DNA of 64,000 bases from Scytonematopsis contorta HA4267-MV1 (GCA_019359035.1 JAHHIC010000036.1:141294-205293); one strand, 5' to 3'; shown: positions 1 to 9,442, counted from the first letter of the stretch. Numbers and translations: made by a program. Notes: generated by a model not told the origin, from the sequence alone.

Positions 1-556
1 ACCCTTAGGTTTTTCAATACCTCTAGGATGGTTTATATTCCTACCATTAGCGGCTTTTGTGCTAGTGGCAGAAAGCAACGCAACAAATTTGACAGATGGG
101 GTTGATGGTTTAGCTGGTGGAACAGTAGCGATTGCACTGTTTGCATTGGGTGCTTTAGTTGCTCCCAGCGCACCAGGTCTAATGGTATTTTGTGCGGCTT
201 TAAGTGGTGGTTGTTTAGGTTTCTTAGTTCACAACCGCAACCCCGCTCGTGTGTTTATGGGTGACACAGGTTCGTTGGCACTGGGTGGAGCTTTAGGTGC
301 AGTAGCTCTTTTAAGTAACAGTCTCTTCGCGTTGTTAATCCTCAGTGGAATCTTTTTTGTAGAAACACTATCCGTAATAGCACAGGTGAGTTACTACAAA
401 GCAACCAAAGGTCCAGATGGAAAAGGTAAGCGCTTATTTAAAATGGCTCCTTTACACCACCATTTAGAACTGTCTGGTTGGTCAGAATTACAAGTCGTCG
501 CAGTATTTTATATTATAGCTGCCATATTGTCAGTGGTTTGCTTCATAATTCATTAA
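1..556 (+). CDS. mraY: Phospho-N-acetylmuramoyl-pentapeptide-transferase, C-terminal part
   Basis: Inner-membrane enzyme that transfers phospho-MurNAc-pentapeptide from UDP to undecaprenyl phosphate, giving lipid I in peptidoglycan synthesis. The frame is open from base 2, so the gene starts before the window; about 184 of the usual roughly 365 residues are visible. Family hallmarks seen are the [12 protein letters not shown] block, [12 protein letters not shown] and the C-terminal [11 protein letters not shown], set between hydrophobic membrane segments. An internal GTG at 59 lies in conserved protein and is not the real start. A good intrinsic terminator follows 40 bases after the stop. Confidence 0.96.
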   Translation, partial: PLGFSIPLGWFIFLPLAAFVLVAESNATNLTDGVDGLAGGTVAIALFALGALVAPSAPGLMVFCAALSGGCLGFLVHNRNPARVFMGDTGSLALGGALGAVALLSNSLFALLILSGIFFVETLSVIAQVSYYKATKGPDGKGKRLFKMAPLHHHLELSGWSELQVVAVFYIIAAILSVVCFIIH

Positions 557-595
557 TTCTGAAGCACACAAGGTAAAACTGATGAAATCCAAAAA

Positions 596-630
596 CCCTT
601 CCTTCAACGGAGGGGTAATTTTTTTTTTTA
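596..630 (+). terminator. Intrinsic terminator of mraY
   Basis: CCCTTCC (596-602) pairs with GGAGGGG (609-615) around a six-base loop. A run of eleven T follows at 619-629. Position and strand fit transcription end after mraY. Confidence 0.75.
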
Positions 631-634
631 ATCT

Positions 635-723
635 GTAGAGACGCGATTTATCGCGTCTTCATCATCTATAAAACCTATGACTAGAGACGCGATAAATAGA
701 GACGCGATTTATCGCGTCTCTAC
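635..723. repeat. Two to three copies of the GTAGAGACGCGAT palindrome
   Basis: Near-perfect palindromes with arm GTAGAGACGCGAT, a short AT centre and the reverse complement. One lies at 635-658, one at 697-723, with a half copy at 682-695. The same element recurs at 1320, 29197, 29839, 41424 and 45978, and in a variant with other inner arms at 27063, 38226 and 42042. Confidence 0.85.
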
Positions 724-887
724 GGAAAAAATGACCTTATTTATAAATATTAATTATATTTTGTTTGTAAAGTTGCTTTCATCATTTCTGAAATTACGAC
801 CACTACTAACAAAGTATTAATTGAGACTTCGTTCCCAGTTTATAGCCGGGAACGAGAGTTCTGGGAGCAAGCACAAACAAAAGTACT

Positions 888-1226
888 CTATTGCGCTTTG
901 TTGAATCCCAGACCTTTTTCCTCAGCGTAACGCTCCATAAACCGCATAAATCTTTCCCATTCGTCTTCGGATTTAATTAAGTAAATAGCTTCTAGAGCTT
1001 CCGGTTTACCGTTGACAAATTTCCCCTTAACTTCACGAGTGATGATTTCCCCTTCTTCATCAATCATGTACATCCCAGTAATCTCCTCGGTACTGGCACC
1101 ACTTAAAGCTGTCGGATTCTGAAAAATAAACGTTGCTGTACCATTTGCACCACTACGGGAGCGTGTCAGACGAACCTCTGGAACCGCTTCTTCGTCAATT
1201 CCCCTGGAAAACTGGATTTTAGCCAT
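888..1226 (-). CDS. psb28: Photosystem II assembly protein Psb28
   Basis: Small soluble protein that binds the cytoplasmic face of photosystem II assembly intermediates, near CP47, and protects them before maturation. The 112-residue product matches the usual family length and reads as Psb28 throughout: start [20 protein letters not shown], middle FIFQNPTAL, then [11 protein letters not shown] and a charged C-terminus with [15 protein letters not shown]. The ATG at 1226 is the natural start. It stands alone on the minus strand between mraY and dtd. Identification rests on recognising the sequence; confidence is high. Confidence 0.96.
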   Translation of the reverse strand: MAKIQFSRGIDEEAVPEVRLTRSRSGANGTATFIFQNPTALSGASTEEITGMYMIDEEGEIITREVKGKFVNGKPEALEAIYLIKSEDEWERFMRFMERYAEEKGLGFNKAQ

Positions 1227-1319
1227 GATGAGTGTTCTTAAAGTTTTGTAATGCTCAGGTTAATATTCTCTCATCATTTAGCACCACACAATAGATACAC
1301 AACTAATCTGTACCAGAAT

Positions 1320-1347
1320 GTAGAGACGCGATTAATCGCGTCTCTAC
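1320..1347. repeat. GTAGAGACGCGAT palindrome
   Basis: Perfect 28-base palindrome with arms GTAGAGACGCGATT and its complement, between psb28 and dtd. Same family as 635-723. Confidence 0.9.
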
Positions 1348-1383
1348 AGGTCGCATGTATATTTTTTATCAGTGCGCTTGAAT

Positions 1384-1836
1384 TTATGAGGATTCGCGTT
1401 CTAATAATAAGGTTACTGGCCCGTCATTTTCGATAAATACCTGCATCATTGCCCCAAATTTTCCCGTTTCTACTCGCAATCCACTATCGCGTAATTTTTC
1501 TACGAAAAGATTATATAATTTTTCTGCGGTGGTAGGTGTGGCTGAGCGGTCAAAAGAAGGACGGCGTCCTTTGCGACAATCGCCATAAAGCGTGAATTGG
1601 CTGACTACGAGTAATTCACCACCCATTTCTTGCACGGATTTTTGCCACCTGTCACCACCTTCTGAGTCTGGAAACAAGCGCAACTCTAAGCATTTACGAA
1701 CCATCCAATCGAGTTCAGCTTCTGTATCATTATCTGCGATACCCACTAGTAAGTTGAGTCCTTGTGCAATTTTGCCGATAATTTCTTCGTTAATTGTCAC
1801 TTGAGAGGATTTCACTCGTTGGATGATTACACGCAT
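1384..1836 (-). CDS. dtd: D-aminoacyl-tRNA deacylase
   Basis: Cytoplasmic editing enzyme that hydrolyses D-aminoacyl-tRNAs and so keeps D-amino acids out of protein. The product has 150 residues, normal for DTD. Visible signatures are the start [15 protein letters not shown], the active-site block [17 protein letters not shown] near residue 80, and the C-terminal cross-subunit loop [10 protein letters not shown], which carries the Gly-Pro pair that gives chiral proofreading in this family. The start is the ATG at 1836. No operon partner: the next minus-strand gene ends upstream with a REP-like repeat between. Confidence 0.97.
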   Translation of the reverse strand: MRVIIQRVKSSQVTINEEIIGKIAQGLNLLVGIADNDTEAELDWMVRKCLELRLFPDSEGGDRWQKSVQEMGGELLVVSQFTLYGDCRKGRRPSFDRSATPTTAEKLYNLFVEKLRDSGLRVETGKFGAMMQVFIENDGPVTLLLERESS

Positions 1837-1887
1837 TTTTTACTTTCACAGTTATAAAAATATTAAATATAGTCGCATCCCCAACAA

Positions 1888-1982
1888 AAAACCCCACCCC
1901 CAACCCCCTCCCCGCTTGCGGGGAGGGGGCTACTATTTTTATTTCCCCTTCCCTCTGAGGGAAGCGGGTAGGGGGTTAGGTC
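1888..1982. repeat. REP-like GC palindrome, two adjacent variants
   Basis: 1891-1932 reads ACCCCACCCCCAACC, then CCCTCCCCGC and its complement GCGGGGAGGG, ending GGCTAC. A weaker variant with a CTGAGGG centre follows to about 1982. Closely similar copies lie at 22441, 23228, 35753 and 35858. Confidence 0.8.
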
Positions 1983-1984
1983 TC

Positions 1985-3094
1985 TTACGCAATACAGTTT
2001 TGCAGTTGCTGCAACAAAATTTCTTTATCGAGATTTTGACCTATCAGCACAACCTGATTTTTCTTTTCCCCTTTCCATTCATCTTCATCCATTGTGAAAC
2101 GTTTACCGCACAAGTGAAAAATATGTCTTTGGGGGCTTTCTTCAAACCACATTATTCCTTTTGCACGGAAAACTTCGTCAGGTAGTTGGTTATCTAAGAA
2201 ATATTGGAACTTTCTGACAGTAAAAGGTTGCTCTGTTTGGAAAGATATAGAAGTAAAGCCATCATTTTCTAAATGGTCAGAATGATGGTCATGATGGCTG
2301 TGGTCATGATGTTCGTGACCACACTCCGTATGGTCATGGTTATGGTGTTCGTGACCACACTCTGTATGGTCGTGAGTATGACCGTGACTATGTTCGTGAT
2401 GATGGTCGTGGTCGTGACCATGCTCCGAATCTAAATTAAAGTATTGGTCAGACTCAAATAGTCCTACGCTGAGAATTAAAGGAAGTGGAACCTGAGATTT
2501 CTGAGTACGAATAATTCTAGCGCCTTCTTTAATATCTAGGATTTTTCTTTCTAAATCTTTTAATTCTGTCTCGCTGACTAAATCTGTTTTGTTGAGCAGG
2601 ATTATATCACCATAAGCAATTTGACTATAGGCAGCTTGGGAATTAAACAAGTCTAGGCTGTAGTTCGCAGCATCTACCACCGTGATAATTGAATCAAGAC
2701 GAGTCAAGTGTTGTAATTCCGTACTTAAAAACGTTAGTGCCACTGGTATCGGGTCTGCTAGTCCAGTAGTCTCAACCACTAGATAATCAACGTTATCTTG
2801 CCGTTCTAACACTTTATAAACAGCGTCTACTAAATCGTTATTAATAGTGCAACAGATACAACCATTGCTTAATTCCACCATGTCATCATCTGTGGAAATA
2901 ATTAACTCGTTATCAATGCCAATTTCCCCAAATTCATTTACCAAAACCGCTGTTTTCAATCCTTGCTGGTTACTCAGGATATGATTAAGTAAAGTAGTTT
3001 TTCCACTACCGAGGAATCCTGTGATTATTGTTACAGGCATTCCTTGCTTAGCCGTATCCATTGCTTCAGGGGAATTTTTAATTGCTGATTGCAT
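1985..3094 (-). CDS. COG0523 (CobW/ZNG-type) GTPase, metal chaperone
   Basis: G3E-family GTPase expected to load zinc or another metal onto client proteins. In 369 residues one sees Walker A GFLGSGKTT (about 26-34), the metal-binding CxCC motif in NGCICCTINN near 80, Walker B/switch ETTGLADP near 110, the NKTD base-recognition motif near 167, and a CobW C-terminal domain ending near GQNLDKEI. Between the domains (about 225-278) lies a His-rich stretch with two copies of HDHTECGHEHH, a likely metal-loading region. M12 and M19 are other possible starts. No metal transporter or Zur box was recognised nearby, so the metal is unassigned. Confidence 0.9.
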   Translation of the reverse strand: MQSAIKNSPEAMDTAKQGMPVTIITGFLGSGKTTLLNHILSNQQGLKTAVLVNEFGEIGIDNELIISTDDDMVELSNGCICCTINNDLVDAVYKVLERQDNVDYLVVETTGLADPIPVALTFLSTELQHLTRLDSIITVVDAANYSLDLFNSQAAYSQIAYGDIILLNKTDLVSETELKDLERKILDIKEGARIIRTQKSQVPLPLILSVGLFESDQYFNLDSEHGHDHDHHHEHSHGHTHDHTECGHEHHNHDHTECGHEHHDHSHHDHHSDHLENDGFTSISFQTEQPFTVRKFQYFLDNQLPDEVFRAKGIMWFEESPQRHIFHLCGKRFTMDEDEWKGEKKNQVVLIGQNLDKEILLQQLQNCIA

Positions 3095-3264
3095 AATCGT
3101 GCTGCTTTTATTTTTAGCTGTTTAATTTTTATGATGCAAAAACTTTCAATATGGCGCAAACAGTCAACAAAACATTAGCATAAGGATGCTGGGATTTCAT
3201 CATCCTCACAGTTGCCAACTCTTAATTACGAAATTATTCTCTCTGTAAACGGTAATATTTTGCT

Positions 3265-4800
3265 ATGACCCTAACGGTTTATAACACACTCACTCGTCGT
3301 CTAGAACCCTTTGAGACCATCGAACCAATGAAGGTTAAGATGTATTGCTGCGGTGTGACCGTTTATGACTATTGTCATTTGGGTCATGGTCGTACTTATA
3401 TTGTTTGGGATACTATTCGACGTTATCTTACATGGTGCGGTTACCAGGTACGCTATATTCAAAATTTTACTGATATTGATGATAAAATTCTCAACCGAGC
3501 CAGAGAACAAGGTTCGACGATGGAAGCGGTGAGTCAAAAGTTTATCGACGCCTATTTTGAAGATATTCGTCGCTTAAACGTCATAGATGCAGACGAGTAT
3601 CCACGAGCAACACAGCATATTCCAGAAATTCATCAATTAATTCAAGCGTTAGTAGCAAAAGACTATGCTTACGCGAATGGTGGAGATGTTTATTACCGAG
3701 TTCAACGTTTTCCTGGTTATGGAAAACTTTCGGGACAGGAACTTAAACAAATGCAAGCGGGTGCAAGCGGTCGAGTTGACGCAGAAGACCCTAGTGGAAA
3801 GAAAAAGCAACACCCCTTTGATTTTGCTTTGTGGAAATCAGCAAAACCGGGAGAACCTGCTTGGGATTCACCTTGGGGTCCTGGTCGTCCCGGATGGCAC
3901 ATTGAATGTTCGGCAATGATTCGCTCACGTCTTGGTGAAACTATTGATATTCATACTGGTGGTGGAGACTTAATATTTCCCCACCACGAAAATGAAATCG
4001 CACAGTCGGAAGGTGCTATCGATAAGCCATTGTCTCGCTACTGGATGCACAACGGTATGGTGAGAGTTAACGGTGAGAAAATGTCCAAGTCCTTAGGCAA
4101 TTTCATCACCATCCGCGAAATGTTGGACAAAGGAGTTGACCCAATGGCAGTACGCTTCTTTGTTCTTCAAGGTCATTATCGCAAACCTTTGGACTTTACC
4201 GACGAGGCGATCGCAAATGCGTCTAATAGTTGGCAAACCCTAAAAGAAGGTTTACTGTTCGGACTAGAGTACGGGGAAAAATTGGGTTGGGGAACTGGGA
4301 ATAGGGCATTGGGAATTGGGAATGGGGAATTGGGAATTGGAAATAATCCCTCACAACTACCCACTCCCCACTCTTCCTCCCCCACTCCCCACTCCCTACT
4401 CCCTAATCCCTTAGAAAGATTTAAAGAAGGAGCGGATGACGACTTTAATTTTTCTAACGGGTTAGCGGTGCTATTTGAATTAGCTAAAAGCTTACAACGT
4501 GAGAAAAACATCTTAGTGCATGAAGGAATAAGCAAAACACCATCAGCAGAATTACATACGCAATGGGAAACATTAGTTACCTTAGCAGCAGTTCTCGGTT
4601 TAGAAGCCAAGCAGGAAGAACAACAAATCCCAAGCGATAATGAATTGAGCGATAGTCAAATAGAAAGCCTAATTCAGGAACGCCAAGAAGCTCGCCAATC
4701 TAAAAACTTCGCCGAATCAGACCGTATTCGTAACGAATTACAGTCAAAAGGCATCAACCTAATAGATACCAAAGAAGGAGTACGCTGGCACAGAAATTAA
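3265..4800 (+). CDS. cysS: Cysteinyl-tRNA synthetase with in-frame repeat insertion
   Basis: Charges tRNA-Cys with cysteine. Class I signatures are clear: MYCCGVTVYDYCHLGHG with the HIGH-type motif at residues 38-41, GWHIECSAM and HHENEIAQSEG with zinc ligands, and KMSKS near 273. Length is 511 residues against about 460 in the shortest homologues. The excess is mainly residues 341-383, a low-complexity stretch (LGIGNGELGIGN, then LPTPHSS and SPTPHSLLPNP) encoded by repeats usually found between genes. It falls after the catalytic core, at the edge of the anticodon-side helical domain. The reading frame stays open and the C-terminal domain is intact, so the enzyme should be functional. Confidence 0.97.
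   Translation: MTLTVYNTLTRRLEPFETIEPMKVKMYCCGVTVYDYCHLGHGRTYIVWDTIRRYLTWCGYQVRYIQNFTDIDDKILNRAREQGSTMEAVSQKFIDAYFEDIRRLNVIDADEYPRATQHIPEIHQLIQALVAKDYAYANGGDVYYRVQRFPGYGKLSGQELKQMQAGASGRVDAEDPSGKKKQHPFDFALWKSAKPGEPAWDSPWGPGRPGWHIECSAMIRSRLGETIDIHTGGGDLIFPHHENEIAQSEGAIDKPLSRYWMHNGMVRVNGEKMSKSLGNFITIREMLDKGVDPMAVRFFVLQGHYRKPLDFTDEAIANASNSWQTLKEGLLFGLEYGEKLGWGTGNRALGIGNGELGIGNNPSQLPTPHSSSPTPHSLLPNPLERFKEGADDDFNFSNGLAVLFELAKSLQREKNILVHEGISKTPSAELHTQWETLVTLAAVLGLEAKQEEQQIPSDNELSDSQIESLIQERQEARQSKNFAESDRIRNELQSKGINLIDTKEGVRWHRN
4284..4411. repeat. Short tandem repeats inside cysS
   Basis: GGGAATTGGGAATGGGG units are followed by CCCCACTC units. These match the intergenic repeats at 7893, 10343, 31033 and 38154. 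The length keeps the cysS frame open. Confidence 0.85.
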
Positions 4801-4837
4801 TCCGTAAATCGTAGTTTGGTTTGAGGCTTTTGTTCTG

Positions 4838-4902
4838 TGGGATGGGCTTCGGTGCCCGTCCATGCCAAACCAGGCGGGCAAGGATGCCCACCCCACAAGA
4901 AA
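4838..4902. repeat. Imperfect inverted GGGTGGGC-type repeat
   Basis: Two half-elements, GTGGGATGGGCTTC and the opposing GGGCAAGGATGCCCACCCC, face each other between cysS and tldD. Similar pieces occur at 15325-15393 and 23038-23180, so this is a dispersed repeat. Confidence 0.6.
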
Positions 4903-4990
4903 GTAGAGCAATTATTATTTTGGAACCTCATTAAAATTCACAGTATATTATCCAACCAAATCCTTTTCTTACAATTGTTAGATATAAATC

Positions 4991-6433
4991 ATGATGTGGT
5001 CACAATTAAATCAAGCGATTGCAGCATTCAACATTCCCGCCGATTGGATTGGCATTAGAGTAGTTAAAGAAACATTAAATTTACGTTCGGTTCGTGATGC
5101 CTTACCTCAGTCAAATGGTAAAACTTCCACACTCGGAGCAATGCTGGAAGTTTTAGTGAATGGCTGTATAGGTTACGCAGCCACCAATGCCTTAGACCTA
5201 GCTACCTTACAAGCAGCAGCCGAAAAAGCTTATAAACAGGCACTCGCAGCCAGCGAATGGTGGATTTATCCATTTAACGCAGCCAGTGAACGTCCAAAAG
5301 TAGTGGGTGAATATATCTCACCCCACCTCGAATCATTAGATACCCTTAGCCCAGGGGAAGTAAACCATATACTCGTCCGTATTTGCCAAACCTTAAAAGT
5401 TTCTGAAAAAATAGTTCAAACCAGAGCCAGCGCAATCACCAGCGAAATGGAAACTTGGTTCGTCAGTACAAACGGCTCAGAAGTGTATCAAAAATTTTTG
5501 TTTGTCCGTAGTAGTTTTGGCGTAACAGCCCAAGATGGCTCAATAGTTCAACAACGTAGTAACAACGGTTGGGAAGCGAACTGTTTTCAAGGAGGACTAG
5601 AGCTTCTAAAAAATCCAAATTTATGGCATCAAGCGCAACAAATAGGCGAGCAGGCTGTAGAATTATTGAGTGCAGAAGAATGTCCTAACACCGTAACAAA
5701 TTTAGTGTTAGCACCAGACCAAATGATGCTACAAATTCATGAAAGCATTGGACACCCTTTAGAAATAGACCGCATTTTAGGAGATGAGCGTAACTATGCG
5801 GGAGGTAGTTTTGTAGAACTTACAGATTTTGGGAACCTGGTATACGGTTCACCAAAGATGAATATTACCTTTGACCCCACAGTATCTGGAGAGCTAGCTA
5901 GTTACGGCTTTGATGATACAGGTAATGTCGCAACACGGGAGTATTTAGTTAAAGAAGGAGTACTGCAACGAGGGTTAGGGAGTTTAGAAAGTCAAACCAG
6001 GGCAAAAGTACCAGGAGTTGCTTGTGCTCGTGCTTCTTCTTGGAATCGGCCAGCAATTGACCGTATGGCAAATTTAAATTTAGAACCAGGTTCAGAATCC
6101 TTTGATGAAATTATCGCTGGAATAGAAAGCGGAGTTTATATGGAATCTAACCGTTCTTGGTCAATAGATGACCGTCGTTATAAATTTCAATTTGGTTGCG
6201 AATATGCCAAATTAATAGAAAATGGGAAATTGACCAAGACACTACGTAATCCTAACTACCGTGCAACAACTCCAGAGTTTTGGAAAAGTTTAGTTAAAGT
6301 AGGCAATTCCTCAACTTGGCAAATGTACGGCACAGCTTACTGCGGTAAAGGAGAACCAAATCAAGCAATTTGGGTGGGACATGGTTCACCGGTTTGCGTA
6401 TTTGCGGATGTGGAAGTATTTGGTGGAGGTTGA
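4991..6433 (+). CDS. tldD: TldD-type metalloprotease subunit
   Basis: Catalytic subunit of the TldD/TldE protease, which degrades unfolded peptides and, in other bacteria, trims modified peptides such as microcins and antitoxin CcdA. The product has 480 residues. The zinc motif HESIGH (residues 250-255, the family HExxxH) is present, followed by DERNYAGGSFV and, near the C-terminus, the Cys in YGTAYCGKGEPNQ. The partner gene tldE starts 117 bases downstream in the same direction. The start chosen is the ATG at 4991; a second ATG follows directly. No ribosomal peptide precursor is seen nearby, so the substrate is unknown. Confidence 0.94.
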   Translation: MMWSQLNQAIAAFNIPADWIGIRVVKETLNLRSVRDALPQSNGKTSTLGAMLEVLVNGCIGYAATNALDLATLQAAAEKAYKQALAASEWWIYPFNAASERPKVVGEYISPHLESLDTLSPGEVNHILVRICQTLKVSEKIVQTRASAITSEMETWFVSTNGSEVYQKFLFVRSSFGVTAQDGSIVQQRSNNGWEANCFQGGLELLKNPNLWHQAQQIGEQAVELLSAEECPNTVTNLVLAPDQMMLQIHESIGHPLEIDRILGDERNYAGGSFVELTDFGNLVYGSPKMNITFDPTVSGELASYGFDDTGNVATREYLVKEGVLQRGLGSLESQTRAKVPGVACARASSWNRPAIDRMANLNLEPGSESFDEIIAGIESGVYMESNRSWSIDDRRYKFQFGCEYAKLIENGKLTKTLRNPNYRATTPEFWKSLVKVGNSSTWQMYGTAYCGKGEPNQAIWVGHGSPVCVFADVEVFGGG

Positions 6434-6549
6434 GGAAGGGGGAGTATCCTAAATGTCAGAACAGGTGTTTTTTTTAGCACCTTCAAATAGCCTGCTATTG
6501 TACAACTAGGGAGCAAGATGCTCCCATTACTAAAATTTTTTAAATTAAT

Positions 6550-7890
6550 ATGGAAGATTTATCAGTATTAGAAAGTAGTTTTAATCAATTAGCTGAAATT
6601 TTACTCAGTCAAAAACATGAAAGCGAAGAATTTACTGTAAAGTTGAGTAGTGAAAGAAGTCAATTCACGCGCTTTAATAACGCGAAGGTGAGACAAACAG
6701 GTATCGTTGCTGACGGTGAAATACAATTAACTTTAATGCACAACCAACGCAGTGCATTTAGAAGCTTTCCTTTTACAGGAAATCATGATATTGATTGCCA
6801 AGAAGCACAAAAAGCTTTTTTAGAATTGCGCGAAGAAATACCATTGCTACCAAAAGACCCTTATCTGGTTTTACCTTCAGGTAATAATATTAGTAGCGAA
6901 GTACATAATGGTAAATTATTGCCAAATGAAGATATTCCCATAAAGTTGCTAAAAGAAGTTACAGAATTAGATTTCACTGGTATATATTCTGGTGGGGTTG
7001 TGATTAAAGGTTATGGAGATTCTTGTGGACAAAAACACTGGTTTGCGACGGATACTTTCACATTAGATTATTCTATTTTTAGTAAATCTGGACAAGCAGT
7101 TAAAGGATTTTTTGCAGGAAGTGAATGTCATCAAGAAGCTTATTTAGCAAAAATAAGTGAAGCTAAAAAACAACTTAAATTGCTAGAAAATCCAGTAAAG
7201 CAATTGCCAAAAGGTAATTACAGGACTTATTTTTCTCCAGAAGCTGTTGCGGATTTATTAATGATGCTTTCTTGGGGTGGTGTAAGCGAAGCTGATTTAC
7301 AACAAGGTAATAGTTCTTTAGCTTCTATATGGCGTCAAGAAAAACAACTTTCCCCAAAATTTAATTTAAAAGAAAACTTTCAACGGGGTTTAGTACCGCG
7401 ATTTAATCAATTAGGGGAAATGGCCGCACTAGAATTACCCATAATAGAAAAAGGTAATTTGCTAAATACATTAGTAAATTCACGAACAGCAAAGGAATAT
7501 CAAAAAATTGCCAACGGAGCCAATTCATCAGAAACATTGCGAGCACCAGAAATTATCTGTGGAAACTTAAAGAAAGAGGAAATTTTATCTAGCTTAGACA
7601 CAGGTTTATACGTATCTAACTTACATTATTTAAACTGGAGTGACCGTCCCACAGGTAGGATTACAGGTATGACTCGTTATGCTTGTTTTTGGGTAGAGAA
7701 AGGAGAAATAGTCGCTCCTATTGAAAACCTACGCTTTGATGACAGCCTTTATCGTTTTTGGGGAGACAATTTAATTGATTTTACTGATTTTCAAGAATTT
7801 ATCCCAGAAGTAGGAACCTACGAAGGAAGACAACTAGGAGGTAACATGGTTCCAGGCATGTTAGTCAAAGATTTCACTTATACCCTTTAA
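6550..7890 (+). CDS. tldE: TldE/PmbA-type protease subunit
   Basis: Non-catalytic partner of TldD. The 446-residue product has the PmbA fold signature (start with a VKLSSERSQFTRFNNAKVRQ block, C-terminal GRITGMTRYACFWVEKGEI and GGNMVPGMLVKDFTY) but no HExxxH motif, as expected for TldE. Order tldD then tldE with a 116-base gap suggests co-transcription, although that gap has no visible promoter or terminator. Codon use and length are ordinary for the family. Confidence 0.92.
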   Translation: MEDLSVLESSFNQLAEILLSQKHESEEFTVKLSSERSQFTRFNNAKVRQTGIVADGEIQLTLMHNQRSAFRSFPFTGNHDIDCQEAQKAFLELREEIPLLPKDPYLVLPSGNNISSEVHNGKLLPNEDIPIKLLKEVTELDFTGIYSGGVVIKGYGDSCGQKHWFATDTFTLDYSIFSKSGQAVKGFFAGSECHQEAYLAKISEAKKQLKLLENPVKQLPKGNYRTYFSPEAVADLLMMLSWGGVSEADLQQGNSSLASIWRQEKQLSPKFNLKENFQRGLVPRFNQLGEMAALELPIIEKGNLLNTLVNSRTAKEYQKIANGANSSETLRAPEIICGNLKKEEILSSLDTGLYVSNLHYLNWSDRPTGRITGMTRYACFWVEKGEIVAPIENLRFDDSLYRFWGDNLIDFTDFQEFIPEVGTYEGRQLGGNMVPGMLVKDFTYTL

Positions 7891-7892
7891 TC

Positions 7893-7970
7893 AATTCGCA
7901 ATTCCCAATTCCCAATTCCCAATTCCCAATTCTCAATTACCAATTACCAATTACCAATTCCCAATTCCCA
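7893..7970. repeat. CCCAATT / ACCAATT short tandem repeats
   Basis: Seven-base units (CCCAATT, changing to ACCAATT and back) fill the gap between the convergent tldE and the coiled-coil gene. Same class as the repeats at 10343-10410 and 63715-63800. Confidence 0.85.
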
Positions 7971-7971
7971 A

Positions 7972-8643
7972 TTACTTCTTCTTTTGAGAAGGTAAATTTT
8001 TCTGTGGTTGTCTATCTAACCCTAATTGTTGTCTTCCATTACGAATGATTTGCGTCATTTCCTGAAGGTCATTTTCAATATTTTCTAACACGCTATCAGC
8101 ATATTCATCAGCCCCACGCTCGATGATTTCAGCTTCTGCCAGCGCTCGTTGCTGCATTTGCTCAATTTCTTGCTGACATTGACGACGCTGACGCTCAATT
8201 TCTTCTAAAGTTTGTTGCATCCGAGCATCACACTCTTGTTGAACTTGTCGTCGTAATTGTTCCGCTTCCATTTGTGCTTGACGAATAATATCACTTTCTT
8301 CTAAAATTTGTCCCCGTTTAATTTGAGCAGCTTCAACAATCTGCTGTCCGTATTCTTCCGCTTCCAGAAAAATTTCTTGTTTGTGTTGGATAATTTCAGT
8401 TGCTATTTCAAAAGCATTTGGTAAAGAAAGTCTAATTAAATCAAGTTGTTCCAGTAACTTTTCCTCATCCACAAGGGTTCGTCCCACAAGTGGGATACGA
8501 AAACTGGCAAGAATCATTTCCTCCAAGCGATTGAGTTCTTGCTGAATATCAAAGTTGCCTGTTTCACCCTCACCTAATTGTTGAGAGGGGGGACTGCTTC
8601 GGTTATCTTCGGGTTCGAGGTTGTTTTGTTGTGAGCGTAGCAT
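7972..8643 (-). CDS. Cyanobacterial coiled-coil protein, DivIVA/AtpF-like helix
   Basis: Function unknown. The 223-residue protein has an acidic N-terminal region, a block [20 protein letters not shown] (about 35-54) and then a long, Gln/Glu/Arg-rich coiled coil from about 85 to 200 ([20 protein letters not shown], later [20 protein letters not shown]), ending with a basic Lys-rich tail. Annotators often call such proteins DivIVA-like or ATP-synthase b-like because of the helix alone. It is co-directional with coaD and its start overlaps the coaD end by 70 bases. I keep the ATG at 8643 because MLR at the start looks familiar for this cyanobacterial family. Confidence 0.8.
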   Translation of the reverse strand: MLRSQQNNLEPEDNRSSPPSQQLGEGETGNFDIQQELNRLEEMILASFRIPLVGRTLVDEEKLLEQLDLIRLSLPNAFEIATEIIQHKQEIFLEAEEYGQQIVEAAQIKRGQILEESDIIRQAQMEAEQLRRQVQQECDARMQQTLEEIERQRRQCQQEIEQMQQRALAEAEIIERGADEYADSVLENIENDLQEMTQIIRNGRQQLGLDRQPQKNLPSQKKK

Positions 8644-9104
8644 TTGTGTATATCTAAGGCAACGTGTGGGGGAATCAGATGGTCTACGGAACCACCAAAT
8701 CTAGCAATCTCTCTTACTACACTACTACTTAAAAAACTGTACTCATTAGATGTTGCTAAGAAAACAGTTTCGATTTGAGTGGAAAGAGTTTTATTTGTGT
8801 GAGCCATTTGCAATTCGACTTCAAAATCTGAAACCGCTCGCAAACCCCGGAGCAGAACCGAAGCTCCGCGTATCTGAGCATAATTAACAGTCAGACCGTC
8901 AAAGCTGTCCACTTCCACATTGGGTAAATGTTCTACCGATAGAGTAATCTGTTCTAGCCGTTTTTGTACCGAAAATAATGGTGTTTTATTCGGATTTCGC
9001 AGTACTGCAACAATTACCCGCTCAAACAACTTGGAACCACGCTCAATTAGGTCAAGATGTCCAAAGGTAATAGGGTCGAAGCTTCCTGGATAAATAGCAA
9101 TCAC
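8574..9104 (-). CDS. coaD: Phosphopantetheine adenylyltransferase
   Basis: Joins ATP and 4'-phosphopantetheine to dephospho-CoA, the penultimate step of coenzyme A synthesis. Seen: [16 protein letters not shown], which holds the nucleotidyltransferase (T/H)xGH motif, the [20 protein letters not shown] block, and [18 protein letters not shown]. The start is a GTG at 9104, directly before the conserved [10 protein letters not shown]. The last 15-20 residues beyond HIPPHV-type ends are an extension (to 176 residues) that runs 70 bases into the next gene, in another frame, so the two are likely translationally coupled. Confidence 0.97.
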   Translation of the reverse strand: MIAIYPGSFDPITFGHLDLIERGSKLFERVIVAVLRNPNKTPLFSVQKRLEQITLSVEHLPNVEVDSFDGLTVNYAQIRGASVLLRGLRAVSDFEVELQMAHTNKTLSTQIETVFLATSNEYSFLSSSVVREIARFGGSVDHLIPPHVALDIHKCYAHNKTTSNPKITEAVPPLNN

Positions 9105-9442
9105 TTAGTATAAACCTAAAAGTTGCTTAGGTATTATATCTAATTCACGTTTATTACACACAAACTATAATTGTTGCTTTATGTTTCTGTGTAACCCAAT
9201 TCTCACGCATCGTAGGTTGGGTTGTTCGCGTAGCGTGCCGCTTCGGCATGGTTTTGGGAAACCCAACAAATGGCCTACAAATGGTCTAAAACGTTGAGTT
9301 TAGCGCTCCGCTCCACTGCGTGAACGTGGAACGAGCCAACCTACAAATTGGCTTCTCTACGGTCTATTATTGCTAAGGTAACTGTAACTATCCCCAATCC
9401 ATAACTCAAATCCATAAGTTGTAACTTTTAAAGGTATTTTAC
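9105..9442. other. Divergent intergenic region coaD / lgt
   Basis: Contains a dispersed inverted repeat at about 9211-9345: GTAGGTTGGGTT on the left, AACCCAACAAATGG in the centre and GAGCCAACCTACA on the right. The rest is AT-rich and must hold both promoters, but no convincing -35/-10 pair or operator was recognised. Confidence 0.5.

Larger units (their letters stand above)
557..887. other. Intergenic stretch between mraY and psb28
   Basis: Holds the mraY terminator, copies of the GTAGAGAC palindrome (635-723) and an 8-bp hairpin at 829-855 (TCGTTCCC with GGGAACGA) just downstream of psb28. The hairpin has no T-run on either strand, so it looks like a dispersed repeat rather than a terminator. 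No gene seen. Confidence 0.6.

Noticed and set aside
829..855. Terminator for psb28
   Set aside because: The TCGTTCCC/GGGAACGA hairpin has no T-run on the minus strand; it looks like a dispersed repeat.
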